Source: Cacajao melanocephalus (taxonomy: Eukaryota; Chordata; Mammalia; Primates; Pitheciidae). From it: a stretch of DNA of 64,000 nt. Location: contig CAUYLG010061881.1 of the NCBI GenBank assembly GCA_963573385.1, positions 1 to 64,000 of the forward strand, read 5' to 3'. Below are positions 33,251 to 52,751 of the stretch, piece by piece (the first letter of the stretch is position 1; every line of letters begins with the position of its first letter). A program made the translations under genes and the position numbers. Below the pieces are notes generated by a model that was not told the DNA's origin, did not search any database, and worked only from the letters and a program-made list of their open reading frames with translations.

Positions 33251-34925
33251 CCTCTATTCTCTTTTCCCACTGTTGACGGCCGTCCCACCACGGTGAGGTG
33301 AACCAGCCTGAGGACAGAGCCAGCGCAGAGGGAAGCAGAGGCAGGAAACAGCCCCTGCTACACCATCTGGACACCTGGGTGCAGCCATGCCTGCAGCCAG
33401 CCTGCCCTTGTCCTGCGCAGTGTGATGAGCTAATTGTGCTTAGGTCAGTTTTCTTAGACCCAGTTAATACAGGGGCCTTGGAGATACAGACTTGGGTGTT
33501 CTCTAGATTCATCCACATGGGGAAGAAGTCTACACATGGGCTCTCAGCCAGAACACATGTGGTGATGTTTTGTGACCAGAAAAAAACTCCTGGAGCAGTG
33601 AGTGTCCCTGCTCCATCCAATATCCCCTTTGCACCCCGCTCTCCAACCCAGAAAGTATCTTTGCTATTGCTGGGTACCCATCCCCCACCTTCCATGTGTT
33701 TTTGTTTCTAAAAGTCTGAACCTGAGAGAAGCGTTTGGGAGTTGACAGTCCTCTGGGGTGACCCTCAGCCAGTGCTTGACAATCCCGGGGTATGAAAGCC
33801 CAGCTCTCTACCAGCCCTTTCTAGTAACTGACACGCCAGAGTCCCTGCAAGATCAGACTGAAGCGACCCTCATGGGACTCCAGCTGAAGCCTCTCTTGGC
33901 TTCTTCCCCTGCCCTGCGCTGCTTCCCATCCCTCACTGTTTCCCTGGAAGCACTTCCTCCACACCTCAACCGTGCCCACAAATCCTCATCTCGCTGCACA
34001 ACCTGACTTAAGATAGCAGCTGCAAACAGGCAAAGCTAGGTGAGCTCTGAGCATCCCCCACAGCCCGGTGCTGGCATGCCTGCAGGTCACCTTTCCTGAC
34101 CTGCGCGTTCCATCTCATTTTGAAGACCGCAAACAACTACATGCACCCTTGCTTCTCTCCTCTCCCTGGCAGCCCCAAAGCAGAGAATGAGCTGCCTCCG
34201 GGATACCCACCACAAAGCATGGCCACCGGGGCCAACCTGGGTCCCTGCCCAGGGGAAAGACAGCCACGTGCCATGGGTTGCTCAGGCATGCAGTGTCTCA
34301 TCCCAGCTCTGAACCTGGCTCCAGGCCTGCCTGCACCATGCTGGTGGACTCCTCCCCTCTTCAAGCTTGCCTTTGTCTTACCACACTGCCTCTGGAATGT
34401 CCAACAGTCACCAGCGCAACCCCCGTGGTCCACTGACCCAGAGCTCTAATAGGCAGCTCTCCAGACCCATCTTGGATCGGCCCCATAGTGCATGTGCCAG
34501 GACCTCACAATGGGCGCCCGGCTTTTTCTGTTCCTGAAGGCACAGACAGCCAGAACTGTATAGTTATTCTGCTACCACTAGCTAAGCATTGACTCAGAAC
34601 TCAGAGGGAAAAGGAGCCTCTCACCTCGTGGTGGTGGTCCCTCTCCTGACTTCACAAGAAGTGTATAAACTTTGTGCCCACACTGAACGGGCACTGCTGT
34701 TTTTGTCTGCCCAGAAGCCACTCCCCCTTCTACCAGTAAGAACGCCACAGACCGTGTGATTCTGAAGGCAAAGACTGGCCAATCAGAGCCCAACAAAATA
34801 AATAAATAAAACTCTCACCATAGCAATTGGTTTGGGAGGCCCGTGGGCACAGCCAGACCAGTGAGACTGATTACTTGACATGGGATTGTTTGAAGGGAGT
34901 GAGATGCTTTCCTCTCCTGGATGTG
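33251..34925. other. No gene recognised
   Basis: GC-richer unassigned sequence. The 168-codon minus-strand frame 33189-33695 starts outside and ends inside the MER8-like element and has no domain. Confidence 0.4.
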
Positions 34926-34993
34926 GAGCTGGGAGCAGGTAAGCCTGGAGATGCCAGGAGAGCTGGGAGCAAGTAAGCCTGGAGATGCCAGGA
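34926..34993. repeat. 34-bp tandem duplication, two copies
   Basis: Units 34926-34959 and 34960-34993 are identical except for one G/A difference (gcaggtaag versus gcaagtaag). The first copy contains a consensus splice-donor match, CAG|GTAAGC. Confidence 0.97.
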
Positions 34994-35354
34994 GCCACCG
35001 TGGGGAGGGTCTGTCCGAGAGGGAAGTCAATACATTCTCTACTCTGTTATTGTTGGGATGTGGCTGCTGTCATTTTTCTTTTGGTTTTCTGCTTCAGTCA
35101 GTGTGAATTGAGTTTTTTCCCTGTCACTTGCAACCAAATGCATAGTGACTAAGAGAAATACCAATGGCCAGCAAGGTGTGATGAAAAAGGTACAAGAGAA
35201 GTCACTGCCTCTAGCCCCAGCTCTGCTACTAATCTGGCATATGGCTTTGCTCAAGGCCTTCAACATTTAAAACAAAGGCAGTGGGTATATGATGCATAGA
35301 TCTCTTTCCAGGCTCTGAGAAGAACATGCAAGGCTTGTCTTCACCTTCCTTTCA

Positions 35355-35520
35355 ATGGAATCCTCTTTCGAGGCCCAGTTCAACCCACCAGAATGCCTGC
35401 CTCCCTGGAACCCTGGGGAAGCCCTCTCTCTCCTTTGGACTCCTGCATTCATCTATGCACTTACTGGTTCTTATACCACCTGGGTATTTTCATGCGCATG
35501 TGGTGTGTCTCCCAAAACCC
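35355..35520 (+). mobile_element. L2 3' region fragment
   Basis: 'ctctttcgaggcccagttcaac' and 'ggaagccctctctctcctttggactcctgc' match the L2 3' UTR order loosely. Confidence 0.55.
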
Positions 35521-35544
35521 AAGAGTGGCTAAGCCTGCTGCACT

Positions 35545-35715
35545 TCACCATCATCCAGGCACTATGCTCAATCCATACGTGCTGGCTCCTATGTGATCTT
35601 CACATCCATCTTGCAAGGGGAAGACCATTATTAGCTCAGTCTCCCCACTAGGAAGATGAAGACGTGGAAGCTGGAAGGAAACAAGTCACTTGGCAGAGGT
35701 CACCAGGTGAGGTGC
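35545..35715 (-). mobile_element. MIR SINE, antisense
   Basis: 'catccaggcactatgctcaat', 'gatcttcacatccatcttgcaaggg' and 'aacaagtcacttggcagaggtcac' are antisense MIR landmarks. Confidence 0.75.
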
Positions 35716-37399
35716 GCCAGGACGGGGATTCTTTAAGAGGATCAACTTCTGCATTGTGCCATTCTGCTTCACAGACGCAGCCCTGGCACAGTGTGACTTA
35801 TTCTGTATTGCTTCCTTCAGGATATCTGCTGATGGATTCATCTGTGATGAACAGATTTCAAGAAGATGCGGTTCAGGCAAAAGGAAGGGTCAAATGGCAT
35901 TTGGAGCTGCCCCTCCCAGCAGCCCCAGTCTGTGAGTTGGTAGGGGAAGCATCCCAAGAAGCACGCCACTTGCCTCTGGTTTCGTCTGCTCTGCCCAGAC
36001 TCCATCCCCTCCACACAGAGCCCCATTCACCACCTGGCCAGGAGGTGAGGAGTCATCCAGGGAGTTCTGAGGCCACCCTCCAGAGCTGGAAGGTGGCTCA
36101 CTAACAGACGAGCAATTCTCCCCTGCACCAGAAGAAATCCAGTCCCAATCAAGCGCTCTCACTGTCCACCCATGACCAAAACAACCCACACCCGTTCACT
36201 GACCCCTGAGCTGGACCCAAACATTAATTTTGTTACTGAACAAACCAAAGTGTTTTTTTTCCAGAAAAAAAAAAATGGTAGACCAGCTTGAACCTGAGCT
36301 GAACCTGTATATTTTCTAAAACTACTGAAGAGGAACAAAAATCAGACATCAAAATGTTCTGCAAATGAAACCAATCTTTCACTCTATCCAACTTCTTGAT
36401 TTGGAAAGCAAATCAGGCAGGCTCAGGGGGAAGAGGAGCATTTGACTTCCCTCGAGTGACTCGGTGGAGTGTCTAATCCTGTTCTAAGAACACCGTGTGA
36501 AGGTTGGAGACTGGCTTCTGTTCAATGTGGTGGGAAAAAAGTGTTATTTTTATTTTAACCCTCCATAAAGATGAATCAGAAGATTTCAGAGCATTTAGTT
36601 CCTGTGGTGTTGATGAAAGCATTTCAAGGATTGATCCATTATAATAATACATCCCAAAAACATCAGCTGAAAGGACAGAGCCTTGGGTCCTGACCCCACT
36701 GCCTCAGCGGCCTTGGGTCTCTTAGAGGGACTGGGGTCACCCACAGTCAAGGTCAGGTGTGGCTCTCGACAGCCTGACTTGGTTGGGCATGGACGGTCCA
36801 CATGGGTATCATCTTTTAGAAAGTCTGATTCACACAAAAACAAAGGCTACAAGACTTCATACCCCAAGGAGAGAGGGGCTGAGCCCGCTGGACTTGCCTT
36901 CCCAATCTCATTTTCTCAGCTGCTGCACACGTGGCACTCACGGTCCCAGAGCAGGAACCAGAAGGCCTATCTGCAGAGAGTCTCTCACCCTACCTCTAAA
37001 CACATGTGGAACACACCAATCCCACAGCCTGAAGAAAATGCAGTGTGGACAATAAGGAGCTGATAGAAAACAGGTCAGGCGAAGAGCCACAGCTGTTGAC
37101 TCTCCACACCTCCAGAACATGAACAAGTGAAAAAGATGGCTCCACCGGCCAAAGACCAATTACATCTGTTTTAAAGACTAAGGGCAATCAAAATGTTAAC
37201 AGTAGGGACTTCTGGGGCATGGGAATGCAGAGTAAGGGGCAGAGGAGAGGCCTTCTGCTTTCTATTTTACACTTGTGTCTCTCCTTTGGCTCCTTCATGA
37301 GGAACATCTGTGCATTGCATTGCTAACATTTAAAATAAAAGGCTAACATGCACACTTACATACACAGCTAGGCATATGTCGACGGTGGAAACCACAAAG
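35716..37399. other. No gene; repeat-poor block
   Basis: About 1.7 kb with no repeat I recognise. Positions 36240-36660 are AT-leaning and repeat-free, with several homeobox-type TAAT cores, and could be conserved non-coding sequence. The longest frame (35664-36104, 146 codons) starts in the MIR and lacks a domain. Confidence 0.4.
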
Positions 37400-38235
37400 G
37401 AATGGTGATGGATTTGACTGCATAAAATTTAAAAACTTCTAAATATAAAAAATGAAATTACCTTAAACTATATTAGGAGAGGACGTTGTTTATAATACAA
37501 AATATAGCAAACATTTATTATTCTTAAAGTATAGAAAAGCACTTAGGGAAAAACTATAATAGAAAAATGAGCAACAGATGTAAATAAGCAATTCATGAAA
37601 GAAGACACACCAATAGACAATAAACATGAAAACATTCATTCTCACTAATAATTAAGGAAACGCAACTAAAAGTCAAATAACATTTTTGCCTATCAAACCA
37701 GCAAGTATGTTTAAAAATTTTTAAGTCCTTTTTGATAGGAGGCCAAACAGGAAAACAACTTCATATACTGTTCTAGGAGGATTGCAAAACCTATTAATAA
37801 ACTTTTAAAATATGCATAAACTTGGTCATAGAAAATCCATTTTTAAGCAATTATCCCCAGTGAAAATCATCATGGCTAAAGATGCATGCATTTGGATGTT
37901 CAATGAAGCACTGTTTGTACCAGCAAAAAGTTGGAAACAGCCTCGCTGTCTAAACAATGAAGGACGGACTTAATATATTATGGCACTACACACAAGGAAT
38001 CACTGTGCAGCTATTAACATGTTGATAGACAAAAAAATATGAAACAACACGGAAATTCTCATGATATATTGTTAAGGGAAAAAACTAATTACAAATGGCA
38101 TGTATAATATGAAACCAGTTTTTAAAATAAATACAGATATATGTCTGCATTTAATTTTTTAATAGCTGATTACAGGCAATTTTTGTTTTCCTCTTGTAAT
38201 TAAAAATTTTTATTTGTTAATAAAAAAAATACCCA
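37400..38235 (+). mobile_element. L1M relic (L1ME-like), ORF2 end and 3' UTR
   Basis: 'gatttgactgcataaaatttaaaaacttct', 'gagcaacagatgtaaataagcaattcatg', 'cattctcactaataattaaggaaacgcaa', 'gtaccagcaaaaagttggaaac' and 'gatatattgttaagggaaaaaac' fit old L1 ORF2 C-terminus through 3' UTR. About 830 bases, many stops. Confidence 0.85.
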
Positions 38236-39888
38236 GTGCCGAAATGCATCCAAGAATCATTTTCAAATAATCAATTAGGAAACAACCATCTTGAAATCAT
38301 CAAGTCCAAGACATATCAAATAAGATAAAGTAGTATCAATTGTCCCAAATAACCCCTCCAATTAATCATCTATGCCTTTTTTTGTAAGACCACAGAATCT
38401 GAGTTCATACAGATGAGGTAATTGCATTGCAAAACTCATTGGACCAGGACCACGTTCTAAAATCATAACCTACTCTTACCCACAGAAAATAAGAAAATAA
38501 GCTTGCTCCCTTATTTTTCTAGAAAAAAAAAATAACGTAACATCAAAACTCAAGGTTGAAAGGCTGAAGCCAGATTTTACAGGGTTCTAGGGTCAGGTAG
38601 TTTGGTTCTCCAATGACATTGCTTTGTGGCAGTGTGAAATTTAGATTTCCAAAGAAGGAAAAGGATAGCCTTGAAGACAAAAATGCCATTTTCAAGCTGC
38701 AAAATACTGCTGTGCAATGCTAAGGCAAGAGATAAAACAGCAAAGAAGGAGATTTATAGATCCTTAGTGCCTGATGTAACTCTTCTGGTGCTAGAAAACA
38801 CACACACACACACACGTGCATGCACACCTGGCACATAGTAGGTGCTCAGGAAACACTGGCTGAATAATATTGTCAGTGCTTTCACCAGGTTTCTCTCACA
38901 ACCCCTCTTTGACCATTGATCCTTAACCAGAGGTATTTTCTCTCTCAGTGGAGTCCAGCAAAAAACATGTAGGCCACAGGACTAAAACTTTTAGGACAGT
39001 ACATCTCAATGAAGGGGAAAGCTGGACACATGAGAAAAGTGTAATCAGGACATTAATAAATTACCCCACTAATACCTCCTCTCTGTCTCTAGAGATATTC
39101 TTTCAAGCCAGTGCTAACCTCCAGAAATAGTGAAGAATAATTGGCAAATTCATTCATTACTTCTTGTGAGACACATCAGCGTGCTGGAAAGGTCTCCCTG
39201 TTTCATCCAGGTCCTTCAGGCAAGGTAGAAGGACAACGGGTTCACCTACATGTGAATTTCTATTGTCCTCAAATGATTGTCCACACAACAGAATTACAAG
39301 CAGATCTTCTATTATTGTATTATTGATCTTCCCCAAAATCCAGACAATAGTCCCTCTTGATCTTTGACCTAACAAGTAAATAAAATTTCATTTCTAATGA
39401 TATATTTTAACTGAATAATGAGATTTTAAAAGCAATTTATCTTCACTAGTTTTTAACCCCCATGGAGATTTTTTCCCCACTTTTTGCACATTTCTTACCA
39501 ACCAAATTATAAACAGTTCAGACACTGATGAGCACAGTTGGAAATGATCACAGCAAAACATCTCCTAACCATAAATCTCAAGGAAGGGGGTGTTCCGCTT
39601 TCTTTTAGTGGACTGCTTGACAAAAAGATAAATAGAAAAGCTCCCCAGTGTAAGTTTTTGTACATGAAGTAGGTTCTAGAAGACCCTTAGAGATCAGATG
39701 AAACTGTGTCTAGTGTGAAGGTGCTGAACACTGTGAAGATGTGAAGACACCACAGGCAATCCATGTTTGCTGAATGAGTAGGCCAGGCTTTGAGGGTTTT
39801 TAGTCCTGAGGAATGATATAAAGGAAAAGCACAGGGCAAGGTTTTATGACCAGAGCAGGTGAGAGCACTGACTATAACACAGATATCA
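38236..39888. other. No gene; mostly unassigned
   Basis: Contains a (CA)n run at 38798-38815 followed by a short L2/MIR-type 3' end ('acctggcacatagtaggtgctcagg', 38825-38850). The remainder is unassigned. Confidence 0.45.
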
Positions 39889-43124
<3,236 letters not shown>

Positions 43125-43135
43125 CTCAGAGAGCA

Positions 43136-43233
43136 TTTTTTTTAAGGTGAAGTCTCACTCTGTCACCCAGGCCGGAGTGCAGTGGCACAATCTTGACTCA
43201 CCACAACCTCCGCCTCCTGGGTTCAAGTGATTC
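43136..43233 (-). mobile_element. 5'-truncated Alu with TSD, antisense
   Basis: Only the last about 95 bases of the Alu right arm are present: a T tract, 'gtctcactctgtcacccaggc' and 'ctccgcctcctgggttcaagtgat'. The 11-mer ctcagagagca flanks it at 43125-43135 and 43234-43244, so truncation happened at insertion. Confidence 0.95.
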
Positions 43234-43244
43234 CTCAGAGAGCA

Positions 43245-45375
<2,131 letters not shown>

Positions 45376-45533
45376 TAAAATTTTTTAATTAGTACTATCA
45401 TTTAAAGTTGGCATGCATCACATAAAAATTATCCTGAATTGTCTCTTGTCTTGAAAAGAACTGGAAGACATGGTGACACCGCGCCATAGTCCCCTCTGGG
45501 CTGGTGCTGAGTGGGAGCTGCCCGCTTCAGATG
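45376..45533. other. No gene or repeat recognised
   Basis: Short unassigned gap between the Alu and the MLT1. Confidence 0.4.
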
Positions 45534-45990
45534 GAGCATGTACCAGTTAACCTTTGCTGTGTAAGAAACCACCCCAAAGCTTAGTGGCTTAAAACAGCAA
45601 TAATACATTAGCTGCAATTCTGGGTGTCAGCAATTTGGGCTGGGTTCAGCTGAGCATTTCTTCAGCTGGTTTTGCTGAGGCTCACTTATGCTGCTTACTG
45701 CAGCCAGAGGCCGGCAGGCTGTTGGTGGAATGCCTTGATTCTCCTCCATGTGACCTGTCCAGCAACCAGCTCGGCTCCTTCACATGGGCTCTTCCATCAT
45801 CAGGAGAGGGAAAGCCCCAGTAGGCAGGCATTTTTTGAGCCTCTGTCTTCCTTTCTTTTATTAATGTTCTATTGGATAAAATAAGACAAAAGACCAGTCC
45901 AATTCAAAGTCTGGAGAAACAGACATCAGCTCTTGATAGGAGGAGCTGCAAAGAATTTGTAGTATATTCTTTCTTGGGCTCCTTATCACA
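45534..45990 (-). mobile_element. MLT1H-K-like MaLR LTR, antisense
   Basis: 'gtaccagttaacctttgctgtg', 'caaagcttagtggcttaaaacag', 'gtgacctgtccagc' and 'cagctcttgataggaggagctgcaaag' are the reverse complement of the old MLT1 subgroup. Confidence 0.8.
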
Positions 45991-46054
45991 CAGGAACTAG
46001 GGGGTCAGTTGCTATTTCTTCTTGAACTTGAGCTGCTGATTTTCATATTTCCAG

Positions 46055-46714
<660 letters not shown>

Positions 46715-47689
46715 TCTCATCTTCCTCAACTTCACTAGACTGTTGGAACCCTGTAGACATCTAAGGTAAGAAACTAAACTGACAACTCTTCTCCTGCTAC
46801 TTGGGCTCAGAGCCAAGCTTGCCTGACCCTTCTACTCATGCCCATGAGAAGGTGAAGTGGATTTGATGATGAAAATAAAACCCAGAAAGAGGATCCAATA
46901 TCATCAATGAAGGCTTTGCTCAATGATGCCGAAGAGAATTCAGGATGGCCAAGATCCAAGGTGGTGAACAGCAAAGGAGAGAACACATCAATGATGCTGA
47001 GACAGACCAGAGTCTCAGGTGAGAAAGGCATGATTATAGATGGGGTGAAGATATGACACAGTGCAAGGTTTACAAGGCAGCTCCAGAAAGAAATCACAGA
47101 AATGACAAACGAGGACAAGAAAAGAAGAGAAAACTCCCCCTTCACAAACAGACCATTCTCATCCCACGGGCTCTGAAGCAAAACACTCAGGGGCAAGGCA
47201 ATGGAGAGCCAAGCCCGGCATGCTCAGGAAAGTGTACATTGCAGAACAAGTGGGGGACCTGGAGGGTTGCAAAACAGGATGCTCACTGGGACAAAACACA
47301 ACCTCAATGAGCAGCGGTTCCCATACATTATACAGAACATCTCCAGATGATACATGAGGACAGCAGGCAGGGCTCAGTGCATGGGGACCAGGGCAAGTTG
47401 TACCAGAACTAACTGGCAGCACCTGTTACAGTGAAAACTGATGCTCTTCCCGCTCTTTCCATGAGAATTGTTTGGCTTTTGTTCCCAGGGGTACAAAAGT
47501 GTGTATCTGAAGTTAATAAATATCTTCAAAAATGACAGTATAATTCATATGCTAATATATGCATTGCAATGAAGTGTGCACTGCCTATGAAGAATTCTTG
47601 ACAAAAAATAAATGAGTTTACTCAATCTAATCAGGACTTAACTTCTAGGTTACGAGAAATACTGAGGATAGAGGAACAGATAAAACAAC
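46715..47689. other. No gene recognised
   Basis: Holds a 129-codon hydrophobic minus-strand frame (46807-47196) that I cannot match to a family; see the rejected list. Otherwise unassigned. Confidence 0.4.
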
Positions 47690-48045
47690 ACAGTGAACAC
47701 ACATTCAGATACTCAGACTGTAGGACTTTGGACAACTTGACTGGCCCAGGCTTTCATCATCAGTATTTTTAAGTGAGGGAGGGAGCAGAAGACTTTTCTA
47801 GAATAGAAGAAATTAAGAGGTATGTCAAGTAAATGCAATGCAGGAAATGTGAGTGGTTTCTCATCTTAAAACACTAAAATCTCAGCCATAACAAAACACT
47901 TGTTATAGATAATTAGAGATACTGGGTACTTGATATTAGGAAATCGCTGTTTCTTAGGCATGAGACTATTATTGTCTGTATGTAGGAGTATATTCTTAAT
48001 TTAGGAGGCACACACTGAAGTATTTATGGTTTGTGCCAGTTATTA
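47690..48045 (+). mobile_element. L1M 3' UTR, upstream piece
   Basis: 'aagtaaatgcaatgcaggaaatg', 'tatgtaggagtatattctta' and 'ggcacacactgaagtatttatgg' follow the L1M 3' UTR that is also present, more completely, at 51.5-52.2 kb. Confidence 0.7.
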
Positions 48046-48540
48046 AAATATTATCTTTCTACTCCAAACTTGCCTTTCTATACTTGACCTTGTGATTCTG
48101 GGTCCAGGACTCTGCAAACCATGTGATAGGCTTTGCCAAAAGGGGGCGCTAGAGAGAGACTGCAAGTCTGAAGGGGAGGAAAAGTGTTTGCTTTTTCCTA
48201 CTTCCTGTTTCTGTTCTGTCACCTGGCAATGCTTCTTCACCCTGGCAGGGGCACTTTGTTCCTGTAGCAGCCACTGAATTAAGCCCCTTTCTCAAGAGGT
48301 CTGGGTCCCAGCCCCACAGTTCAGAGACCAGCACCAGCCTAACAGTGGCTCAGTCTCAGGGATCAGACTTGTAGCAACACAGGGCCCCTTCTCAGCCCTA
48401 GGGATGATAGCTACTTCATAAAAATTGCTTCCTCCATGATTCTAAGGAGTGTAAGGAATTCTCTTTTTACTCGTTCAGTTATGTAGTTAATAACTGTATA
48501 CCTAATTAACAAATCATTAAAGTCTCTCCATTCTAATAAC
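48046..48540. repeat. Unassigned insertion in the L1M with CTCF-like site
   Basis: This block is absent from the L1M consensus and lies between two L1M pieces. It ends with a polyadenylation-type 'cattaaagtctctcc'. It resembles an old LTR-like dispersed element but I cannot name it. Confidence 0.45.
48136..48151 (+). promoter_or_regulatory. CTCF-like binding motif
   Basis: ccaaaagggggcgcta fits the CTCF core CCASYAGRKGGCRSYR at 14 of 16 positions; the two misses are at S and Y. Binding is inferred, not shown. Confidence 0.5.

Positions 48541-49934
<1,394 letters not shown>

Positions 49935-49964
<30 letters not shown>
49935..49964. repeat. Poly-A tract, 30 bases
   Basis: Pure A30 following 'ggtttcactgcctt'. 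No Alu or L1 precedes it. Could be the tail of an unrecognised retrocopy or a simple A expansion. Confidence 0.95.
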
Positions 49965-49965
<1 letters not shown>

Positions 49966-50485
49966 ATTTGGCCACCTCAGCCCACCATTAAATCTCACTC
50001 AGACAAGGAAGATGTGTGTGAATTCTTATATGATATTAAATGGAGGGCCAGGGTGGAGCAGCTCTCCCATTCCTGGAGGCCTCTTGCAAAGCTTGTCATA
50101 GGGAAGACCATGAAAGGAGTGGCACCAGAGCAAAATAGCAGGCCCCACGCCAGGAAAGTAGGGGATCCAAAATCTACAGCTACTTGGCCTTCACTGCCCG
50201 GTGTTGGCTCTGTCACTTCCTACATCTGAAATAGCCTCCCTCCTTGCCTATTTCCTAAAAACCTACTCATCCAGTGAGGTCTGGCTCTACCATTGCATCC
50301 CTCACAAAGCTTCCTCTCCACCCTCCGGAGAGAAGACAAAGGGCCAATAAACACAGGAAGAGATCCTCACCCTCTTTTACAATGTGGAAAATGAACACGA
50401 AGCCAATCAGCCCACGTTTTTCACCCCTTACTCAGCATCAGAAAGTGTCTGGAAAGATGAGGATTCTCATGTCCTGTTTGCTGTG
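49965..50485. other. No gene; weak L2 remnant
   Basis: A weak L2 3' match lies at about 50235-50335 ('aaacctactcatccagtgaggtctggc'). The rest is unassigned. Confidence 0.4.
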
Positions 50486-51850
50486 AATAAGTTGGTGGGG
50501 CCACTGCAGAGAAGAAATTGGCACTATCAAGTAAAATTGTAAACATATACATCTTATGATCAAGAAATTCCACTTCTCATCAGCTACCCTTGAAGAGATA
50601 GATACTCCTAGCATAAATGCACAGTGTGTAACCAAATGTTTGCTGAGAGTTGCCTGAAATAGGGACAAATTGGAAACAACCTAAGCATCTATTAATAGAG
50701 CAATGGATAAATAAACAGCCATACAGCTATTCTATGAAATATCGGGAAGTCATTAAAAAGAATATAGTAGGTAAAAGCTATGAGACCCAGAAGCAATAAG
50801 CATGCTAGCATGCAGATCCTGGTGTATGATAGTATTTCCTATGAAAAGAAGGAAATAGCAGGGATCCTCAGAGAAATAGCTGATTCTAGAGTAAAGGCAG
50901 AGCAGGTACAAGATGGGCCTGGAACACTTTTTAATGCCAGAAAGGAAAGAGGTACTAAAAAAAAATAATAATAATGAGGACACGTCGTAAGGACATGGGA
51001 AGGAGGCTCCACTGGCCAAAAGTCGGACAATTTGAGCACCACAATAATTAAGAATAGTAACATTACAGACCATTGAAAAATCAGAACCCCTGAATCCATA
51101 ATAAATAGGTAAACAAATATGTAAAAGAGAAGGGAGAACTTTAGCTTACAGCAAAATGCCAAACCCACTAGTACACATCGAAGAATTGTTACAGCTAGAA
51201 AATCACCATTTCTCAACCACCACAATAAAGTTTGGATCTGGCAAGAATTACCAGTGGATGCTAAATCTGGGGAGAAATGGTGATGAGGAGCAGGCTATTT
51301 GCATGACCTTCAGTGTCCTCCAACAGACTATATATCGGTTGTGTAAAGAAAAAAGTAGTGACTATATGGTAAATAAATCAGACAACACTTAGAGCAGATG
51401 ATCAAGGTTAGCACCACCAATGAGGGGCAGACAGACATTGTGAGTGAGTGTGGAGATGTGGTAACTTGAGAAGGACTCATCACCTATATAATATTCTGGC
51501 TGAAAATGCCTACCTTGAAGCTTGTCATGAATCTAATCATGAGAGAACATCACAAAACCCAAAATAAGAAAGTGCCAATTTTATTAAAAGCAACTATATT
51601 CAAAAATGTCAATATCATAAAATACAAAGACTAAAAATGTTCCATATGAATAGACAACCAAAGAGAAGTGAAAACTAAATGCAAGATCTTATCCTAGAAG
51701 GTATCTTAGATTAGAGGGAGGGATGCTATAAAGGATCTCATTGGATTAACTGACAAAAATAAAATTTAGATTGTAAATGAAATAAAAGTAGCATTTCAAT
51801 ATCGAATTTAGAGTAGTTGACAACTATTATGGCTATTTAAGAGAATATCC
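50486..51850 (+). mobile_element. L1M ORF2 end and 3' UTR, 5' piece
   Basis: 'caagaaattccacttctcat', 'aattggaaacaacctaagcatc', 'gcaatggataaataaacagcc' and 'gaagtcattaaaaagaat', then 3' UTR landmarks 'aatcaccatttctcaaccacc', 'ggcaagaattaccagtggatgc', 'gactcatcacctatataatattctgg' and 'tctaatcatgagagaacatc'. A long (about 1.65 kb) old L1 tail, interrupted by an Alu. Confidence 0.85.
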
Positions 51851-52143
51851 CACCAGGCGTGGTGGCTCACATCTGTAATCCCAACACTGGGAGGCTAAGG
51901 TGGGTGAATGGCTTGAGCCCAGGAATTTGAGACCAGCCTGGGCAACATAATGAGACCTTATCTCCACTAAAAATAAAATAATTAGCTAGGTGTGGTGTCA
52001 CACGCCTGTGGTCCCAGCAACTCAGGAGGTTGAGGCAGGAAGATTACTTGGGGCTAGGAATTTCAGGCTACAGTGGGCCATGCTCATCCCACTGAATTTC
52101 AGCCTGAGTGACAGAACTAAACTCTGTCTCAAAAAAAAAAAAA
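51851..52143 (+). mobile_element. AluJ, full length, in L1M
   Basis: 'caccaggcgtggtggctcac' to a 13-A tail. J-type features ('ggcttgagcccaggaatttgag'). Flanks agaatatcc (about 51842-51850) and agactatcc (about 52143-52151) differ at one base. Confidence 0.95.
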
Positions 52144-52450
52144 GACTATCCTTACTCTCAGGAATTATGCAGTGAAGTATTTAGGAAAGGAACATAGTGT
52201 ATGCCACTTGTTCTCAAATAATTTGTAAAAGAAAATTAAATTTTATATAGATATGATGGAGATACAAAATATATTTAAATATGCATATACATGCACACAG
52301 ATATATATACACATATGTACATATAACAAATAGGACAAAATATTACATTTGAAAAAGGTTATTTGAAAATTCTTCTAACTATTCTTATTCTTGCAACTTT
52401 TCTGTTTCAAAATAAGAAGTTATTTCAAAATAAAAAGTTAGAAACAAAAA
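52144..52450 (+). mobile_element. L1M 3' end, 3' piece
   Basis: 'gcagtgaagtatttaggaaagg', then 'actattcttattcttgcaacttttctg' and the terminal 'ttatttcaaaataaaaagtta', where a 19-bp unit is imperfectly doubled. Confidence 0.85.
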
Positions 52451-52751
52451 ATGATGTCACTATACACGCTAGCATAGAAAGAACTCCAAAATACACTGTT
52501 GAGCAAAAGAAGAAGAATTATAAGGTAAATCTTTTGGCATGATATTTCCCTACATTTTGCCTACATTTGTGCTAAATAATATATAGAGAACTATCTGAAG
52601 AAACACACCAAATTATTTATAAGGTTTGCCTTTGTCACAGAGGAGAGGAGACTAGGATAGTAGAGCACTTTCTCTTATCTAAAATGTTTGTATTTTATAA
52701 AAAGAATGTATTTCTGAATTGCTCAGGCAATTAGAAATAACCTTTTTTTTA

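Noticed and set aside
33189..33695. 168-codon open frame, minus
   Set aside because: Its C-terminal end is MER8-like transposon sequence. No recognisable domain.
46807..47196. 129-codon hydrophobic frame, minus, reminiscent of a membrane protein
   Set aside because: Hydrophobic character follows from pyrimidine-rich sequence; I could not match it to any receptor or transporter family. A protein search would decide; a strong hit to a multi-pass protein would revive it as a pseudogene.
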